In this document: one piece after another, positions 47,010 to 57,517 of the stretch
Layout: each line of letters begins with the position of its first letter
Position numbering within the stretch: position 1 is the first letter of the stretch
From: Anthoceros angustus
Taxonomy: Eukaryota; Streptophyta; Anthocerotopsida; Anthocerotales; Anthocerotaceae
Assembly (NCBI GenBank): GCA_010909165.1
Contig: MU008173.1
Coordinates: 1,178,001-1,242,000 of the forward strand
Direction of reading: 5' to 3'
Length of the DNA: 64,000 nucleotides
The notes under the pieces: model-generated
The model's input: only the letters and a program-made list of their open reading frames with translations
What the model was told of the DNA's origin: nothing
The model's database searches: none
Made by a program: the position numbers and the translations under genes

Positions 47010-47259
47010 TATTGAAGATAGAGTGTTGAGTTATTACTTATAGTTATTATATCTAGCTATCTAGTGTATGTGTGTATATAGCTTTAATTTATTTAGCTTA
47101 CCCTTTCATTAGGGTTACGTCCCTAGGCCAAAGGTCATGTCTCTTGGCTACTAGAATAAGTCTAGTTGCTACAATCAATTTACCAATGCTTTCTTGTATT
47201 ACTACAATAATGTAATTGATAAATACTCAATTGGTTTGCACCATTTCCATATTTCGTAA
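47010..47259 (+). repeat. 3' LTR of copia B
   Basis: Partner of 38,985-39,232, followed by target duplication ctatc. Confidence 0.92.
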
Positions 47260-47264
47260 CTATC

Positions 47265-47880
47265 TGCGTCTACGGTAGTGGGGCTGTTGTTGACTACGAT
47301 TAACCCCTCGCGCTGGCAGCCCAATCCCCAGCTCTGGCACCCGAGGAGCACCCAATCGGATGATCCTTGACCCCCAGAGTCCCGCGGAGGCTCTTACCCT
47401 ACCTCTAACCCTGTCAGGCTGCGCCACTGGAGGTGGACTGACAACTGCTGTTACTATTAAGTCCTCCTCCTCGTCTCACGTGCGTGGGACCCTGCTTCAG
47501 TCCGTCCGAGCCTGTTTCTTCCTGGGCTGGTCGAGCCTGACCTTCAACCTCTCCCGCCTCTACCTCCAGGGTCTGAACTACTGGGTTCGTTCCCTCTCCC
47601 TGAGTCCGGACCTTTGGGTCCGTCCTCTCCTCAGGAGTCCGGACCGCTGGGTCCATTCTCTCCTCTTATACCGCGGTGGACGAGCTTGAGACATAATGTA
47701 ATTGTGAGGTTAACCAGTGACAAGGAGGCGCCAAAAGAACGGGCTGTTGTGGTAAGTAACCGCGCATAGGTGACGGGGTACGATAGGTTAGAAGATAGGA
47801 AAACGTGAGTGAGCGGGACAGTCATTCCCTTGGGAACGGACCCCATACTACAACGACACGGGTCCGGTGCGCGCCCGGCT
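47265..47880. repeat. GC-rich host sequence after copia B
   Basis: The minus strand reads DPAVRTPEERTDPKVRTQGE (47,570-47,665), the same short-unit array as at 38,355-38,460 but on the opposite strand. No intact gene. Confidence 0.5.
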
Positions 47881-47885
47881 AGCCG

Positions 47886-48377
47886 TCAGCAAAAGTAGCT
47901 CCACACTCCCTCCCACTGATTCTTAAAGTACTGAATGAACTCTGGAGCTTCTCTTTCATAATCCATGTACATTTGTTGCAGCATCTTCCTGGCCTCAGCT
48001 TCTGTGTGCCGACGATGAGAAACATATATGATGTCACTAAGGCGACTAAAGATTGCCACTCTTGTCCTCCACTGGCTAACCTTAAGCAAGAGGTGACGCA
48101 GCCAACATTTCCTAACATGCCATAAACATAGCAAGATTGGCTTAGCATCTCCCCATGTGGCCCGCAGAGCACCTATTTCAGCAGCAACATCATCCACATG
48201 GAAAGCACTAGGCTGCCATAGTGGACTATATTGCTGCATATGCATTTGAAATGCATACAACCCGCCTGCATGTCCTCCAGTTAATATCTTGCCTTTACGT
48301 TTCCCAATGCTTTGAGATGCCTGGACAGCTGCGTCATTACAAGGTTTCCCCCATTTCCACATCAAATGGCCAAGCAA
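47886..48377 (-). pseudogene. SWIM-type transposase-like fragment, N-terminal (MULE domain) half
   Basis: A 163-codon frame: SAFHVDDVAAEIGALRATWG, then PILLCLWHVRKCWLRHLL, then EFIQYFKNQWEGVW. The F-DD and CLWHVR stretches are those of Mutator-like transposases and the plant SWIM family derived from them. The frame stops exactly where the plus-strand fragment at 17,295 (LPMWLKYSK...SWIM) would begin, suggesting both came from copies of one element. No SWIM finger here. Confidence 0.72.
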
Positions 48378-48424
48378 AGCTAGACCGGTGAACAGGAATC
48401 AAGCCTTCCATAAATTGAGAACCC

Positions 48425-48530
48425 ATAAACACCCGGACGTCCGGTGCAACATCAACCCACAAACAAAAAACCCGAACGTCCAGTGCACCATCAACCCCGG
48501 ACAAAAACCCGGACATTCGGTGCAGCATGA
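48425..48530. repeat. Three 38-48-bp units built on the palindrome cggacgtccg
   Basis: acccggacgtccggtgcaac, acccgaacgtccagtgcacc and acccggacattcggtgcagc head the units. The same palindrome occurs in the right part of the hAT element at 11.7-11.95 kb, so this may be the end of a related element. Confidence 0.6.
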
Positions 48531-48608
48531 ACAAATGACTCATAAACCAAAAAATGATCATTGGTTACATCCTCGCTATGTCACTGTCTGAGACCTCATG
48601 ACTGTATC

Positions 48609-48968
48609 CTAGCCAACCTCAAAATTTAGAATCCTGGGCGGGTTGCGATATGGCTCCTCACCAGAGTCCACACCTTCAAGCAAGTCCACCAAATAATCAA
48701 CAAATGCATTAGAAGATTCAACATTGTCGAGATCATCGGAATCAATCTGTTCGTCACCACTTCCTGCAGTATCAATTGGAGGAAGCAAAGCAGGTTCCTC
48801 ACTTGGCTCCGCTCGAAGCTCAAAGATCTTTCTTTTCAACATTTCCACTATGTCTTTACTCAAAGTCCTGTTCTTCGTTAGCTCAAAATAAGCCAGAAAG
48901 ACATTGCCTCTAGCAAGTAGCTTAGGCACACCATGGTACAAGTTGTTAAGTACCAAGTCCCATGCCAC
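48609..48968 (-). CDS. Unrecognised acidic ORF
   Basis: A 119-codon frame, strongly acidic in the second half (DTAGSGDEQIDSDDLDNVES and LEGVDSGEEPYRNPPR). I do not recognise it. The first 20 or so codons lie on sequence that is also LINE 3' UTR (48,904-48,955), so that part is probably not original. It is upstream of and on the same strand as the transposase fragment and may be another part of that element. Confidence 0.3.
   Translation of the reverse strand: MAWDLVLNNLYHGVPKLLARGNVFLAYFELTKNRTLSKDIVEMLKRKIFELRAEPSEEPALLPPIDTAGSGDEQIDSDDLDNVESSNAFVDYLVDLLEGVDSGEEPYRNPPRILNFEVG
48904..48960 (+). mobile_element. LINE 3' UTR fragment
   Basis: gcaagtagcttaggcacacc, atggtacaagttgttaagta, ccaagtccc is repeated at 51,234-51,285 inside the 3' UTR of the LINE that follows. 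Confidence 0.6.
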
Positions 48969-48974
48969 TATTTC

Positions 48975-51335
48975 ACTTTTGCCATGCTATCTTCTGCACA
49001 TAAAATCTTTCTCCCTAAACCTTGTCATCCTGTCAAGCTCTCCAACACTACTCCTCGCCACCCTTGGTTTGATGATGAATGCAAACATCTCCGCTTTCAC
49101 ACTCACAAGTGCCTCCGTGCTCTCAATGTCTCATCCAAGTCTCATCATTCACCGCTGTACAAGGCAATTGTCAAGCCTTATAAGGCTCTTATTGCTGTCA
49201 AAAAGTCTGCTTTCTTTTCCTCCCAGCGTGATCGCCTCTTGAGGCTTCTCAGAGAATCTCCTGGTGGTGGTGCTTTTTGGAAGGAGTTCCACTTTCATCG
49301 AACCATCTTATTGGAGGCCTCTCTTGAGCTTATCTATCATGTGCAAACTCTCTTCTTCCGAGAATCTGTTCCCCCTCTTGCGAGATCTCAGGATCCTGGG
49401 AGCTATTCACTCTTGACCTCATTCTGGGGGCCATCAACAAACTCAGATTTGGGAGAGCCTCTGACCCTGAAGATATCCCTGGAGAACTTTTCTCCTATGC
49501 AGCTCCTACTGTTATTGCCCCTCCCTTAGCTGCTTTGTTCAATGAGGCTTTAGTCCATGGATATCATGAGGCATGGTGTTGGAATGACATCCATTCCATC
49601 TTCAAGACAGGTGATCCACAGCTCCCGCCCAACTACAGGTATATCATGGTTGAGTCCATCTTTGCCAAGATCTTTAGCGCATGCTTGGAAATTCTCACTA
49701 CTTCTTGGGCCGAGAATGCTGGGATCAGAGCACAAGGCCAAGCTGGGTTTCGTCCGGAGCGGAATACCTCAGGATAATCTTTTCACACTCATTGCTATTA
49801 TTCAGGAGGCCAAGAGCAGGTGGAAGGACGATCGACATGTTTATGTCTGTTTTGTTGATTTCAAGAGAGCTTTCGACTCTATCTCCCGCGAGAAGCTCTT
49901 TGCCCGGCTTCATAGGTTGGGGTTGCCTGCTCATCTTTTACATGCCATACAGGTTCTCTATGAAAAGGTGAAGGCCAAGATCCGCACTCCCTATGCTGCT
50001 TTTGACCTTTTGGATTTGCTTTGCAATTTGGGAGTCTTGATCATCCATCTTCTCCCAACTTATTTGGCTTATTCATTGATGAGCTGGAGTCTTGGATTTG
50101 TCGGGGACCACAGGCCTCCTCTCCTTGGTATATATTGCTATTCTCCTATATGCAGATGACATTGCTCTTTTGTCCCATTCTCCTGAGGGCCTCCAACAAC
50201 AACTAGACACATTGTCCCGCTTCTCCGCAGCAAGAGATTTGGAAGTGAACTTGAAGAAGACCAAGGTCATGTTTTTCAACCGGCGGGATGCTGTTGAGCA
50301 CAATTTGAAGTTCTTCTATAATGGTGAACCTGTGGAGGTTGTTCGATCTTATGTCTACCTAGGAGGCACTCTCTATGGCCCAACACTTCAGTGGAAGCTC
50401 TCTGCCTCTACTCGCATGTCAAGGGTGTGGCATCTGCTTGTGGGGGTCAGAGACAGTCCTCTAGGATGCACATCAAGGACATCCCCACTCGGCAATGGCT
50501 CTTCAACACCGTTGTTGTTCTTTCGGCTATGTATGCGGCTGAGCAAGTCCTCCACTCTATCCCACCAAATGATGGCGACATTAGACAACAACGGAGTGCA
50601 TTTCCCTTCAATACTTCTCTGCCGATAACAATAGAAGATAATGTCAAATCAAGGATTTTGAAAGGACCTTGCGGTGGTTCCTGTACCTCCCACCCGATCG
50701 GCAGGTCAAGACTAGCTGATGCTTCTACACTCATAGATTGAAATGTTCGACACCCGATGGATCGGCGTTCACATTGAGTGCGCAATTGGTGAAGGCGCTC
50801 GCGAGTTTGAGCATGTAATGTACGTGCAATAAATAGCCTAATAGTGTTCATACATCGTGAACCATCCGTGAACGGGATTACAGTTTTGTAAGGCTTAATT
50901 ACATACGATGCTTGGATGGATGTATGGCCACAGCATTAGGGGATGCACCGGCATCCCGGTGGTAACGGGCAACCGGAGTATGAGTGGTGGGGCCCACGTC
51001 TGCACACACGCGCGCATTAATAACTTGACGAGTTTTAGGAACCGCTTACCTAGTGGCTGAGCTGAACAGAAACAGTTAAGAAATTGAAGGATATTTAAAC
51101 TTTCTTATTAAGGTTGTATGAGGTCCAAATGGCTTAGGCCAAATGGACACACATTTATAAGAACGCCGTGATTAAGCATCCTGAGCTTAGAGTACTTAGA
51201 TGGGGTGCCTAAAGGGAGTGGATGCCCTTGGTGCAAGTAGCTTAGGCACACCATGGTACAAGTTGTTAAGTACCAAGTCCCGTGACGGAAATCCGTCCTA
51301 AGTGGACTTCAATAAAATTCTCTTCTTCTTCAATC
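48975..51335 (+). pseudogene. LINE (non-LTR retrotransposon) with reverse transcriptase, broken
   Basis: The front part reads RHPWFDDECKHLRFHTHKCL (endonuclease-RT linker). The RT follows: AQGQAGFRPERNTSG, VCFVDFKRAFDSISREKLFA, LLYADDIALLSHSPEGLQQQ (catalytic YADD at about 50,150) and LEVNLKKTKVMFFNRR. No LTRs. The frame changes at about 49,770, 50,010 and 50,390, so the element is dead. The 3' UTR ends gtggacttcaataaaattct followed by TTC-rich tail near 51,330. The 5' endonuclease domain is missing. Confidence 0.85.
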
Positions 51336-51512
51336 ACCTCACCGGGCGACGGCAAAGACCAGATTCATGCAAATCGTGCAGCAAGGCTTCAAACGACAAT
51401 ACTGAAACGGGACCAGAAGTCCAGGTTTCCTGATCGTGTCTGAAATAACTAGTACATGTGTATGTACATCCTTACCTTCTCTTCCAGGCAAACCACCACC
51501 GTTTCCCCGCAT

Positions 51513-52846
51513 TCAAGCTGCAGTCACGGAGCTTTTTCGTTTTCTTCTTAAGTAGACAGTCCAAGAAAATATTTCCAGTACCAAAGCAATGCCCGCTAGT
51601 ATTGCCAACACTGAAACATACACTTTCCTTTTGCTGCTCTGGTCAAGGCCGACGTGTGCAAAGAGATTGAAGCCAAGAAATATGTTGGTGGTTGCCAGAA
51701 GAATGGCGAGGTAGCCAATTGTATGATGGTAAATATTCCACAGGTAACGAACTTTGTGTTCCCTGTGTGGCCGCAGGACCAGTGCCAGCACCTATCAGTA
51801 TCACACAGCGCAATTGTCAGTTCATCTCGGCATGTATCCTCTTGTCCATGCAAACACAAGAGGAGAAATAAGCACCTGAAGCGTAGATAGCGAGAAGACG
51901 ACTGTGCCAATGGCCCCGTGAGTTATACGTTTGTCATCTCGGTTGTCCACTGCATATCGCAACCCGAGTCCGACAGCCCAGCCTGCCAACCCAAGGACGT
52001 ATCCTGACACTTGGAAGGCTATGTGAGCATAGAACCAGGTAGGGTCAAGAGATTTGAAGGGCCTAGCATATCTGGCCACAATCACTCCTACAGGTAGAAG
52101 GAAGCCCCAGGCCACGGCGTTCAGGATTGCATGATTCTGCACGAAATGGGGGCACAGAGTTTAGTCTGCAGCAACGTTTAGCAGATCCACAGGGAGAAGC
52201 AGAACGCACAGTTACCCACAAATTTGAGCTGCCGGTAAGGATACACTCCTGGAGGGGCAACTCCAGGACCCCTTTTTGCCAGGGAAAAGGTGGAGAAGTA
52301 GTTCTCGTAATCGTTCCCATTATCATGTGCCACAGGTACGCCACCTCTTAAAGGTCCCGAATTCCACAGCAGATTCAAAGACTCAGCACTGTACAAAACG
52401 GAAGCGAAGATCTTCACAGTGTCGCCGCCGAACTCTGCAGAGTAGTTGAGAGCGGTGAACAGTAGCTCCCCGGGGGTGGTGAGCGGCTTGCCATTGTTCT
52501 GGCTACGGCCCATTAGGAAGGGCTTCACAACCGCCAGGCCAGCGGCATCTCTCCAAGCTAGAAAGGCAGCGGAGCCCGACATCCTGGCGGGGTGAAGAGG
52601 ATTGATCCCCCATCCCGACCACCGCTGGGTGGCAGCCATGGTGTGAGCAGTGTAAACAGCAAGCAGCGTACCGTCCTCATAGCTCCACGCGAAGGATGCC
52701 CCGTTGGGCAGGCTCAGGCAAGCACCCAACTTCAAAGCTGTCCCGTTGATCTCAATAGTCTGGCTGCACTGCTGCGAGCAAACCAGGCCCTGCAAAATGC
52801 ACAGCGCAGCAGCTGAGCACCATAGCACTATCACGGAGGATGTCAT
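51513..52846 (-). CDS. Cytochrome b561 and DOMON domain-containing protein, three exons
   Basis: Exons 52,846-52,220, 52,136-51,876 and 51,791-51,513, with GT-AG introns of 83 and 84 bp; the spliced frame is 388 residues, normal for the family. A signal peptide occupies residues about 1-24. The DOMON domain follows (SWGYED-type start, WSGWGINP, GSAAFLAW). The b561 part has the four conserved haem histidines in NHAILN, AHIAFQ, THGAIG and YHHTIGY across five or so membrane helices. Such proteins are thought to carry electrons from cytosolic ascorbate across the plasma membrane to the apoplast. A C-terminal basic tail (RRKRKSS) ends the protein. The first donor (TTT|gtgggt) was preferred to the adjacent gtaact because only it keeps frame. 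Confidence 0.9.
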
Positions 52847-53082
52847 CAGGAAATTTCAAAAGGATCTGGCGCTCGAACTGTCACCACCACCTTCACTGAA
52901 GAGTATAGCCCAAGTTCTGTTATCGCGCGATTCACGAAACCCAACTTGCTCTTGCTCCGGATATTCCGCCACGACTTCCACCAGCTGCTTACACACCGTA
53001 CGCATCCGCCCTTGCGGTAGTCTTTTGGTACCCTAAACTCGTAGAGACAGATTCTCGTCTTTACTACACAAGCGACTTCCTT

Positions 53083-53940
53083 GACAGTATTTCCGGAACC
53101 AGGAGCTTCAACAGGAAGCGTGGTTCGGGCAATGGCTCCGTTTCGGAGTTCTCCAAGGCAAGCAATTTCGGAATAGGATTAATTATCATAACTCCAAGTT
53201 CTTCAAGATCCTTCAAATGCGGCTTGCTGGATGGAATGTCCCAACGTCAAAGAACGGCTTCGAAAAATCCCAAGCTCGCACAATGCAAGTTACCAAATTG
53301 TTACGAATGCCACTTGCAACCTGCAAACGAACAGAAGCAGTGAGAACATTGCACTGAGCCTTCTCTCGACACTATGCACCTGCGTACGCTAATAAAACGT
53401 AAACGGACTGCGACCTGCACAAGGGTGGCCTGCACAAAGTCCTGATGTAGGCCTACATCTCAGTATACCAGACACAAGTCTAGCATGCATGAGGACGAGA
53501 CCAAAATACTCTTGCACATAAGGAGGGGTCAAAGTTAGAGTAGATCTCAAATCTTCGACAGTGACAAAAATGTGCGTGACCTCTGACACACATCAAGACG
53601 CCAGTGCGCAATCACAGGGAGCTCTGACCTTAGCAAGCGTGTTGGCAGAAAGAGGGGCAATGCCTAAGGCATCGGCCCATCGCCTAAGCTCGGTATGAAG
53701 CACAGTGTCCCCTTTCTTCCTCCAACTTTGACCACTCGTTCTCATCGGTGTACAATCCAACACCGGGTGACAGAGAGCTGGATCGGTGTACAATCCAGCC
53801 TTGGGTGACAGACAGCTGGATCGACGTACAATCCAACACTGAGCAAGGGCAGTGAGCTTTGTGGCTGCCACGCTTCCCGTGGCCGCAACGATGACGCGGG
53901 GCTTCCTTGGCTCGGAATCGGAACCACCACCAGACGCCAT
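53083..53940 (-). pseudogene. HAL3: Second HAL3 copy, inactivated
   Basis: Same layout as 25-918, and the intron is about 97% identical in the stretch I compared. The coding parts are ruined. In exon 1 the stretch coding from about LANGISQW to SSSLSPGV is replaced by extra copies of a roughly 40-bp unit (tcggtgtacaatccaac...gagctgga) present three times at 53,745-53,840. In exon 2, bases coding the PAMNTLMW clamp are deleted near 53,247, and the ACGD Cys region carries a frame-changing deletion near 53,150. No decarboxylase could be made. The intron's low divergence suggests the duplication is recent. Confidence 0.9.
53745..53840. repeat. Three short units inside the HAL3 pseudogene
   Basis: Each unit has (g/c)gtgtacaatcca or cgtacaatcca followed by gggtgacaga(g/c)agctgga. 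The intact gene has one copy (718-755), so the expansion arose after gene duplication. Confidence 0.85.
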
Positions 53941-54123
53941 GCGGCCACAAAACCTAGTCCCCACAAGACTGCATATAGCAGTGTCCTCAGGCGTCAGCCA
54001 CGGTTTGCCCGGCAGCGGGGACCGCAGCCTGCGCTCTTCTGGCACGGAGCCGTTCCTGCGACTTCCTGCTTGCTTCAAGGTTAGCTGCCCGCTTCACCTC
54101 TTTCTGCACGGCAGAGCAGAAAA

Positions 54124-54360
54124 TCAGCTGCCAAGGCACGCAAGGCGCCGGTCGAGAGGATCCACAAGCGGGATGTCACAAACCTCTTGCCGAAAGCAAG
54201 CATCCAGCTGATACTTCAGCACATTGCACTCTCCAAAGAATTTAGCCACCGGATGCTCGTCATGACACCTCTTGAACTGCTTGATGATCTGCACAGGCAA
54301 TTTGCAGACTTCACCCATCGCATCCCAAGCCCTGCACATACAAGGCATCCTTAAGGAAGG
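54124..54360 (-). CDS. Second copy of the unrecognised ORF upstream of HAL3
   Basis: Reads EVCKLPVQIIKQFK, HDEHPVAKFFGECNVLK and LDACFRQEVCDIPLVD, matching 932-1,192 with few changes and no frameshift. The open frame continues upstream to 54,513 into sequence not shared with the first locus. A 120-bp stretch at 53,965-54,125, absent from the first copy, now separates it from the HAL3 relic. Confidence 0.3.
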   Translation of the reverse strand, partial: PSLRMPCMCRAWDAMGEVCKLPVQIIKQFKRCHDEHPVAKFFGECNVLKYQLDACFRQEVCDIPLVDPLDRRLACLGS

Positions 54361-54559
54361 CAATGCACTTACGTCCGAGCAACCAGGATGCTTGTGCAAA
54401 ACCAGCTGCGGATGCATGACGGCGCCAAAGGCTGGCCCTAGACTGCCACCTGGGTCTGTACCAGCCCACCTGGTTGGAGGCCGACGTCGTAAACTGGCTG
54501 AAAGGTGAAACACCAGTGAGAGGGATCTATAATTCTATATAGACGAAAACTCAATTTAA

Positions 54560-54642
54560 CATTCCAGGTGTCACGGCCGGGAGTCAAACTCATGCCCTTT
54601 CTGTCTGGAGCCTTAGACCACAAGGCCAAACCGTCCCGGTGT
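54560..54642 (-). mobile_element. tRNA-like SINE head
   Basis: On the minus strand tttggccttgtggtctaagg resembles a tRNA A box and agtttgactccc a B box, about 35 bp apart, within a stretch that folds loosely like a tRNA. It continues into unrelated AT-rich sequence, typical of tRNA-derived SINEs. It could instead be a decayed tRNA gene. Confidence 0.45.
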
Positions 54643-54850
54643 CTATTAACTGATTTTTTTTATAAACATGAATGTTTGAAAACCGCGTTGACCAATACTA
54701 CTACATCTCCAGTTGTCTACACAAAGAACGCAATCCGTGTTTGAAAAGACAGCTTTAACAGTACCAGTTTCGAGAATCGCTATTAGGTACACACAGCTAC
54801 AACGAGAGCGTGTAGTTGTGGCTCCTTTTTTCTTCGTGTCTCCAGATTAC

Positions 54851-57517
54851 TCATCCTCGCCTGCTCCTCCGGCTTCCTCTGGTAGACCGAGTACTGCCAC
54901 CTCTCACAGTATCAGGTGCGGGAATTGCCAATACCGTACCATCGCGGATGTCTTCAAGGTTGGAGTTTTCTATCGTCTTCTGTGCCTCAATGTACACCAT
55001 GCAATCTCTCACCTGCGATCAAATGGCGTTGCCGTGAGCAGCCAGCCATTCTGCACATGCCTATTCAAAAATTCATAGCTCAATCACGAGTACCGAACCT
55101 GTTCTTCTAGGTCAGATATCCGCCTGTCTTTCTCCAAAACAGCAGCTTGATGCCTGCGAAAGAAAAACGCTGGTCTCAGCCCTACCGGACGTTGTAAGCA
55201 TGGATCCTGCAGACGTGTGGGGAATGAGCACCACCATGACACACCTTTCTTCCACCTCTTTCAACTTCCGCTGCCATATTGTTTGATTTTCAGCTAGTGA
55301 CTTGTTCACCTGCAAAATGGAAGGAACTCTTCATAAGGTGGCAAGAGACCGCTTTCCCTTTCAACGGAAAGACCAGATTATGCAGTACCTGCTGCAGGAA
55401 TTTCAATTCCTTCTCCTTAGACTCTATCTTGCCATCCATCTTTTCTTGTAACTTTTGCAGCCTCACCCTAAAGGATTTCTCCACGGCCTCAGAGATGCGC
55501 TGTTCTGTCTCCACCAGCATTCCCTCATAGTGCTGGAAACATGCAACGAACAGACACTGGTGGGCAATTGAGCCTGACTACAGACAGACAACCTTGCAGA
55601 CAGTCAACTTGAGAGTCCTGAGGCTCATGCATAGGCCCCCAGTCGAAAACTAAATATTACCTGTCTCTGACTTTCAAGCTGGGTAGTCAACAGGTGATTG
55701 TATTCATACGAGATCTGCATCAGACAAACAAATCACTCCTTGTTTGCTTGACTTGGGACTTTGCAGTGAGCAGTAAATTGCAGAAGTCAGTGCGCCATTG
55801 ACCTACTGCTTCCAGTTTACTGTCATGGACTGCTTCCATCATGTCTGATCCCCTGCTACATTCACAGCTATCCTCACTGCCTTCCCTGCAAGGCGCTGGA
55901 AGCTCTACAAGCTTTCCATCAGTCTTAGATTGTATCAACCGATGGACATACCCATCCCCCACATAGTCCCACACACGCTGTGTCTCAAGTTCTAGTGAAT
56001 AGCAATGGTTGGTGAGCTTGAAATGATTCTCTGCATGCCCTGCTGCATACCTGCAAGCTCAACAGGCAAGGGCTTCACAGTCAATTCACCTTTCTGAACT
56101 GCCTCTGGCAGAGCACTTTCACTGACAATGAGATCTCGTTACCTCCCACAGCCAACAAACCCACAAATGACACAAATCCAAAGACTTTCGGATGTCCCAC
56201 AAACAGAGCAAGTCGAATTCTGAGAAGTTTGGCAGTACCGGCATACCTGCAAGAGCAAAGGTCAGGTCTCTCACCTTCACAGCATTCAAGCAAAAAGAGA
56301 ACGTTACAGTTGAAGAACTTACTGGACATGACGAGTCTGTCCACTTCGAGATACATGTACTATGAAATGAGTGGTTGCAAACAGTGGTGAGGATTCCACT
56401 AATGTGCTGATCGAGCCTCTCTGTTTATTAACAAGGGGACTGTTAGAAACTTTCAATCCCAAAACACTAGAAATGGCAACTGTGAGTGAGTGGACTACCT
56501 CCGAGAATTTTACAACTCTCGCACACCAGAGAGTGTGGTGACAAGGAAAACATACCAAGGCAGACAGGGCAATTTGGGAGCTCTGTCAGACCAGCTGGAG
56601 GAGTTGAGGCTTGCTCTTCACAATCAGTGTACTGTACATCTGCAGTGTAGACAACATGACAGACCTCTTCCTGTCACAGACATCATGGTTAATTCATCCA
56701 TGTCATTTGAAATCCTTAGCCAGAAGCACTGGACAACACAAGAAAAGCCCTCAACACTTCACTTTCGTGAGAACCACTTGCTATTGTGCCTCTCCTACTG
56801 GTGGATGGGTCAAATTACACTCCGTGGTATCAGATTACACCAAAATACGGACAAGTTGCTAGCTTCCCAAATAAATACCTCCAGCGATGAAAACTTTTTC
56901 CCATTGTAGTGTTGGTAGAAAGCGTCAGCTGAAGCCAGAGAGTCGAATGTCATGAGGACACAAAATCTATCCTGCACGCCATCCGTCCTGAAAATGCCAG
57001 AAGAATAAGAACAAAGGCTTGCCAAGGAAAAACAGAACAACAAAGGAAGCGGACTAGGTCCAAACCTGACCATCCTCATCTTGGAGATGCTCTGCAAAAA
57101 CGATCCTGTGAATTGACAGAAGTCGGATCCGGTCATGTGGTTCGGAACCGCCAGCACACACAGGTGCTCCCTACGGCCATCCTGCACAGAAATTCATGTC
57201 TCAAAAAATCAGCTTGCGCGACAACGCCTGGAAACAACTTCCTCCCCACGTCAACGAACAAAGCTCACCGGAAGCTTATCCACAGACTCGGGATCTATCT
57301 TGGTGTTCCGGAACAAGTGCACCACTCCCCGGGTGGCTTCCACCCTGGGATTGCCTGAGGAAAATCTGAGCGTGGTAATGTCCCCAGAAGTGCCTTCCTC
57401 CTCCACCGGTGCCCCGCTGGGCGATGCCTCGGAATTTTGCGCCATATCCTGGGATGTCATTCCTGACTCGCACTCCAGCACCCGATCCAACGCATACACC
57501 TTCACACTAAACATCAC
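54851..57517 (-). CDS. BRAP2: BRAP2 RING/UBP zinc-finger ubiquitin ligase, 12 exons, intact
   Basis: Exons: 57,517-57,269; 57,181-57,066; 56,987-56,879; 56,670-56,556; 56,420-56,323; 56,246-56,143; 56,050-55,807; 55,714-55,661; 55,532-55,389; 55,309-55,245; 55,153-55,099; 55,012-54,851. All 11 introns are GT-AG and in phase; the product is 504 residues. Order: BRAP2 domain (about 70-165; HLCVLAVPNHMTGSDFCQFT), RING-H2 (about 188-228; CPVCL, CNHSFHSTC, SCPVC), UBP-type finger (about 230-300; CRYCQ, CSVCG, CVICGFVGCGRY, GHAENHF, CYSLELETQRVWDYVGD), coiled coil (about 350-450) and a basic tail GSTRSTRGSRRSRRG. In Arabidopsis the BRIZ homologues form a paired ubiquitin ligase needed for germination. 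It is divergent from NSE4. Confidence 0.95.

Larger units (their letters stand above)
38985..47259 (+). mobile_element. Ty1/copia element B, 8.3 kb, both LTRs, target duplication CTATC
   Basis: LTRs of 248 bp (38,985-39,232) and 250 bp (47,010-47,259) differ by one 2-bp gap and about two substitutions in the parts I compared, so insertion was recent. The 5-mer ctatc flanks both ends (38,980-38,984 and 47,260-47,264). A primer site (39,233) and purine tract (aagtgggag, 47,001) are present. Coding order gag, protease, integrase, RT, RNase H. Every domain is readable but broken by small indels, which is odd for LTRs this similar. Confidence 0.93.

Noticed and set aside
55720-55806. BRAP2 exon 7 extended through GQWRTDFCNLLLTAKSQ
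   Set aside because: Splicing at gtaggt (55,806) joins KLEA to ISYEYNHLL, the expected family sequence; the extension meets a stop codon.
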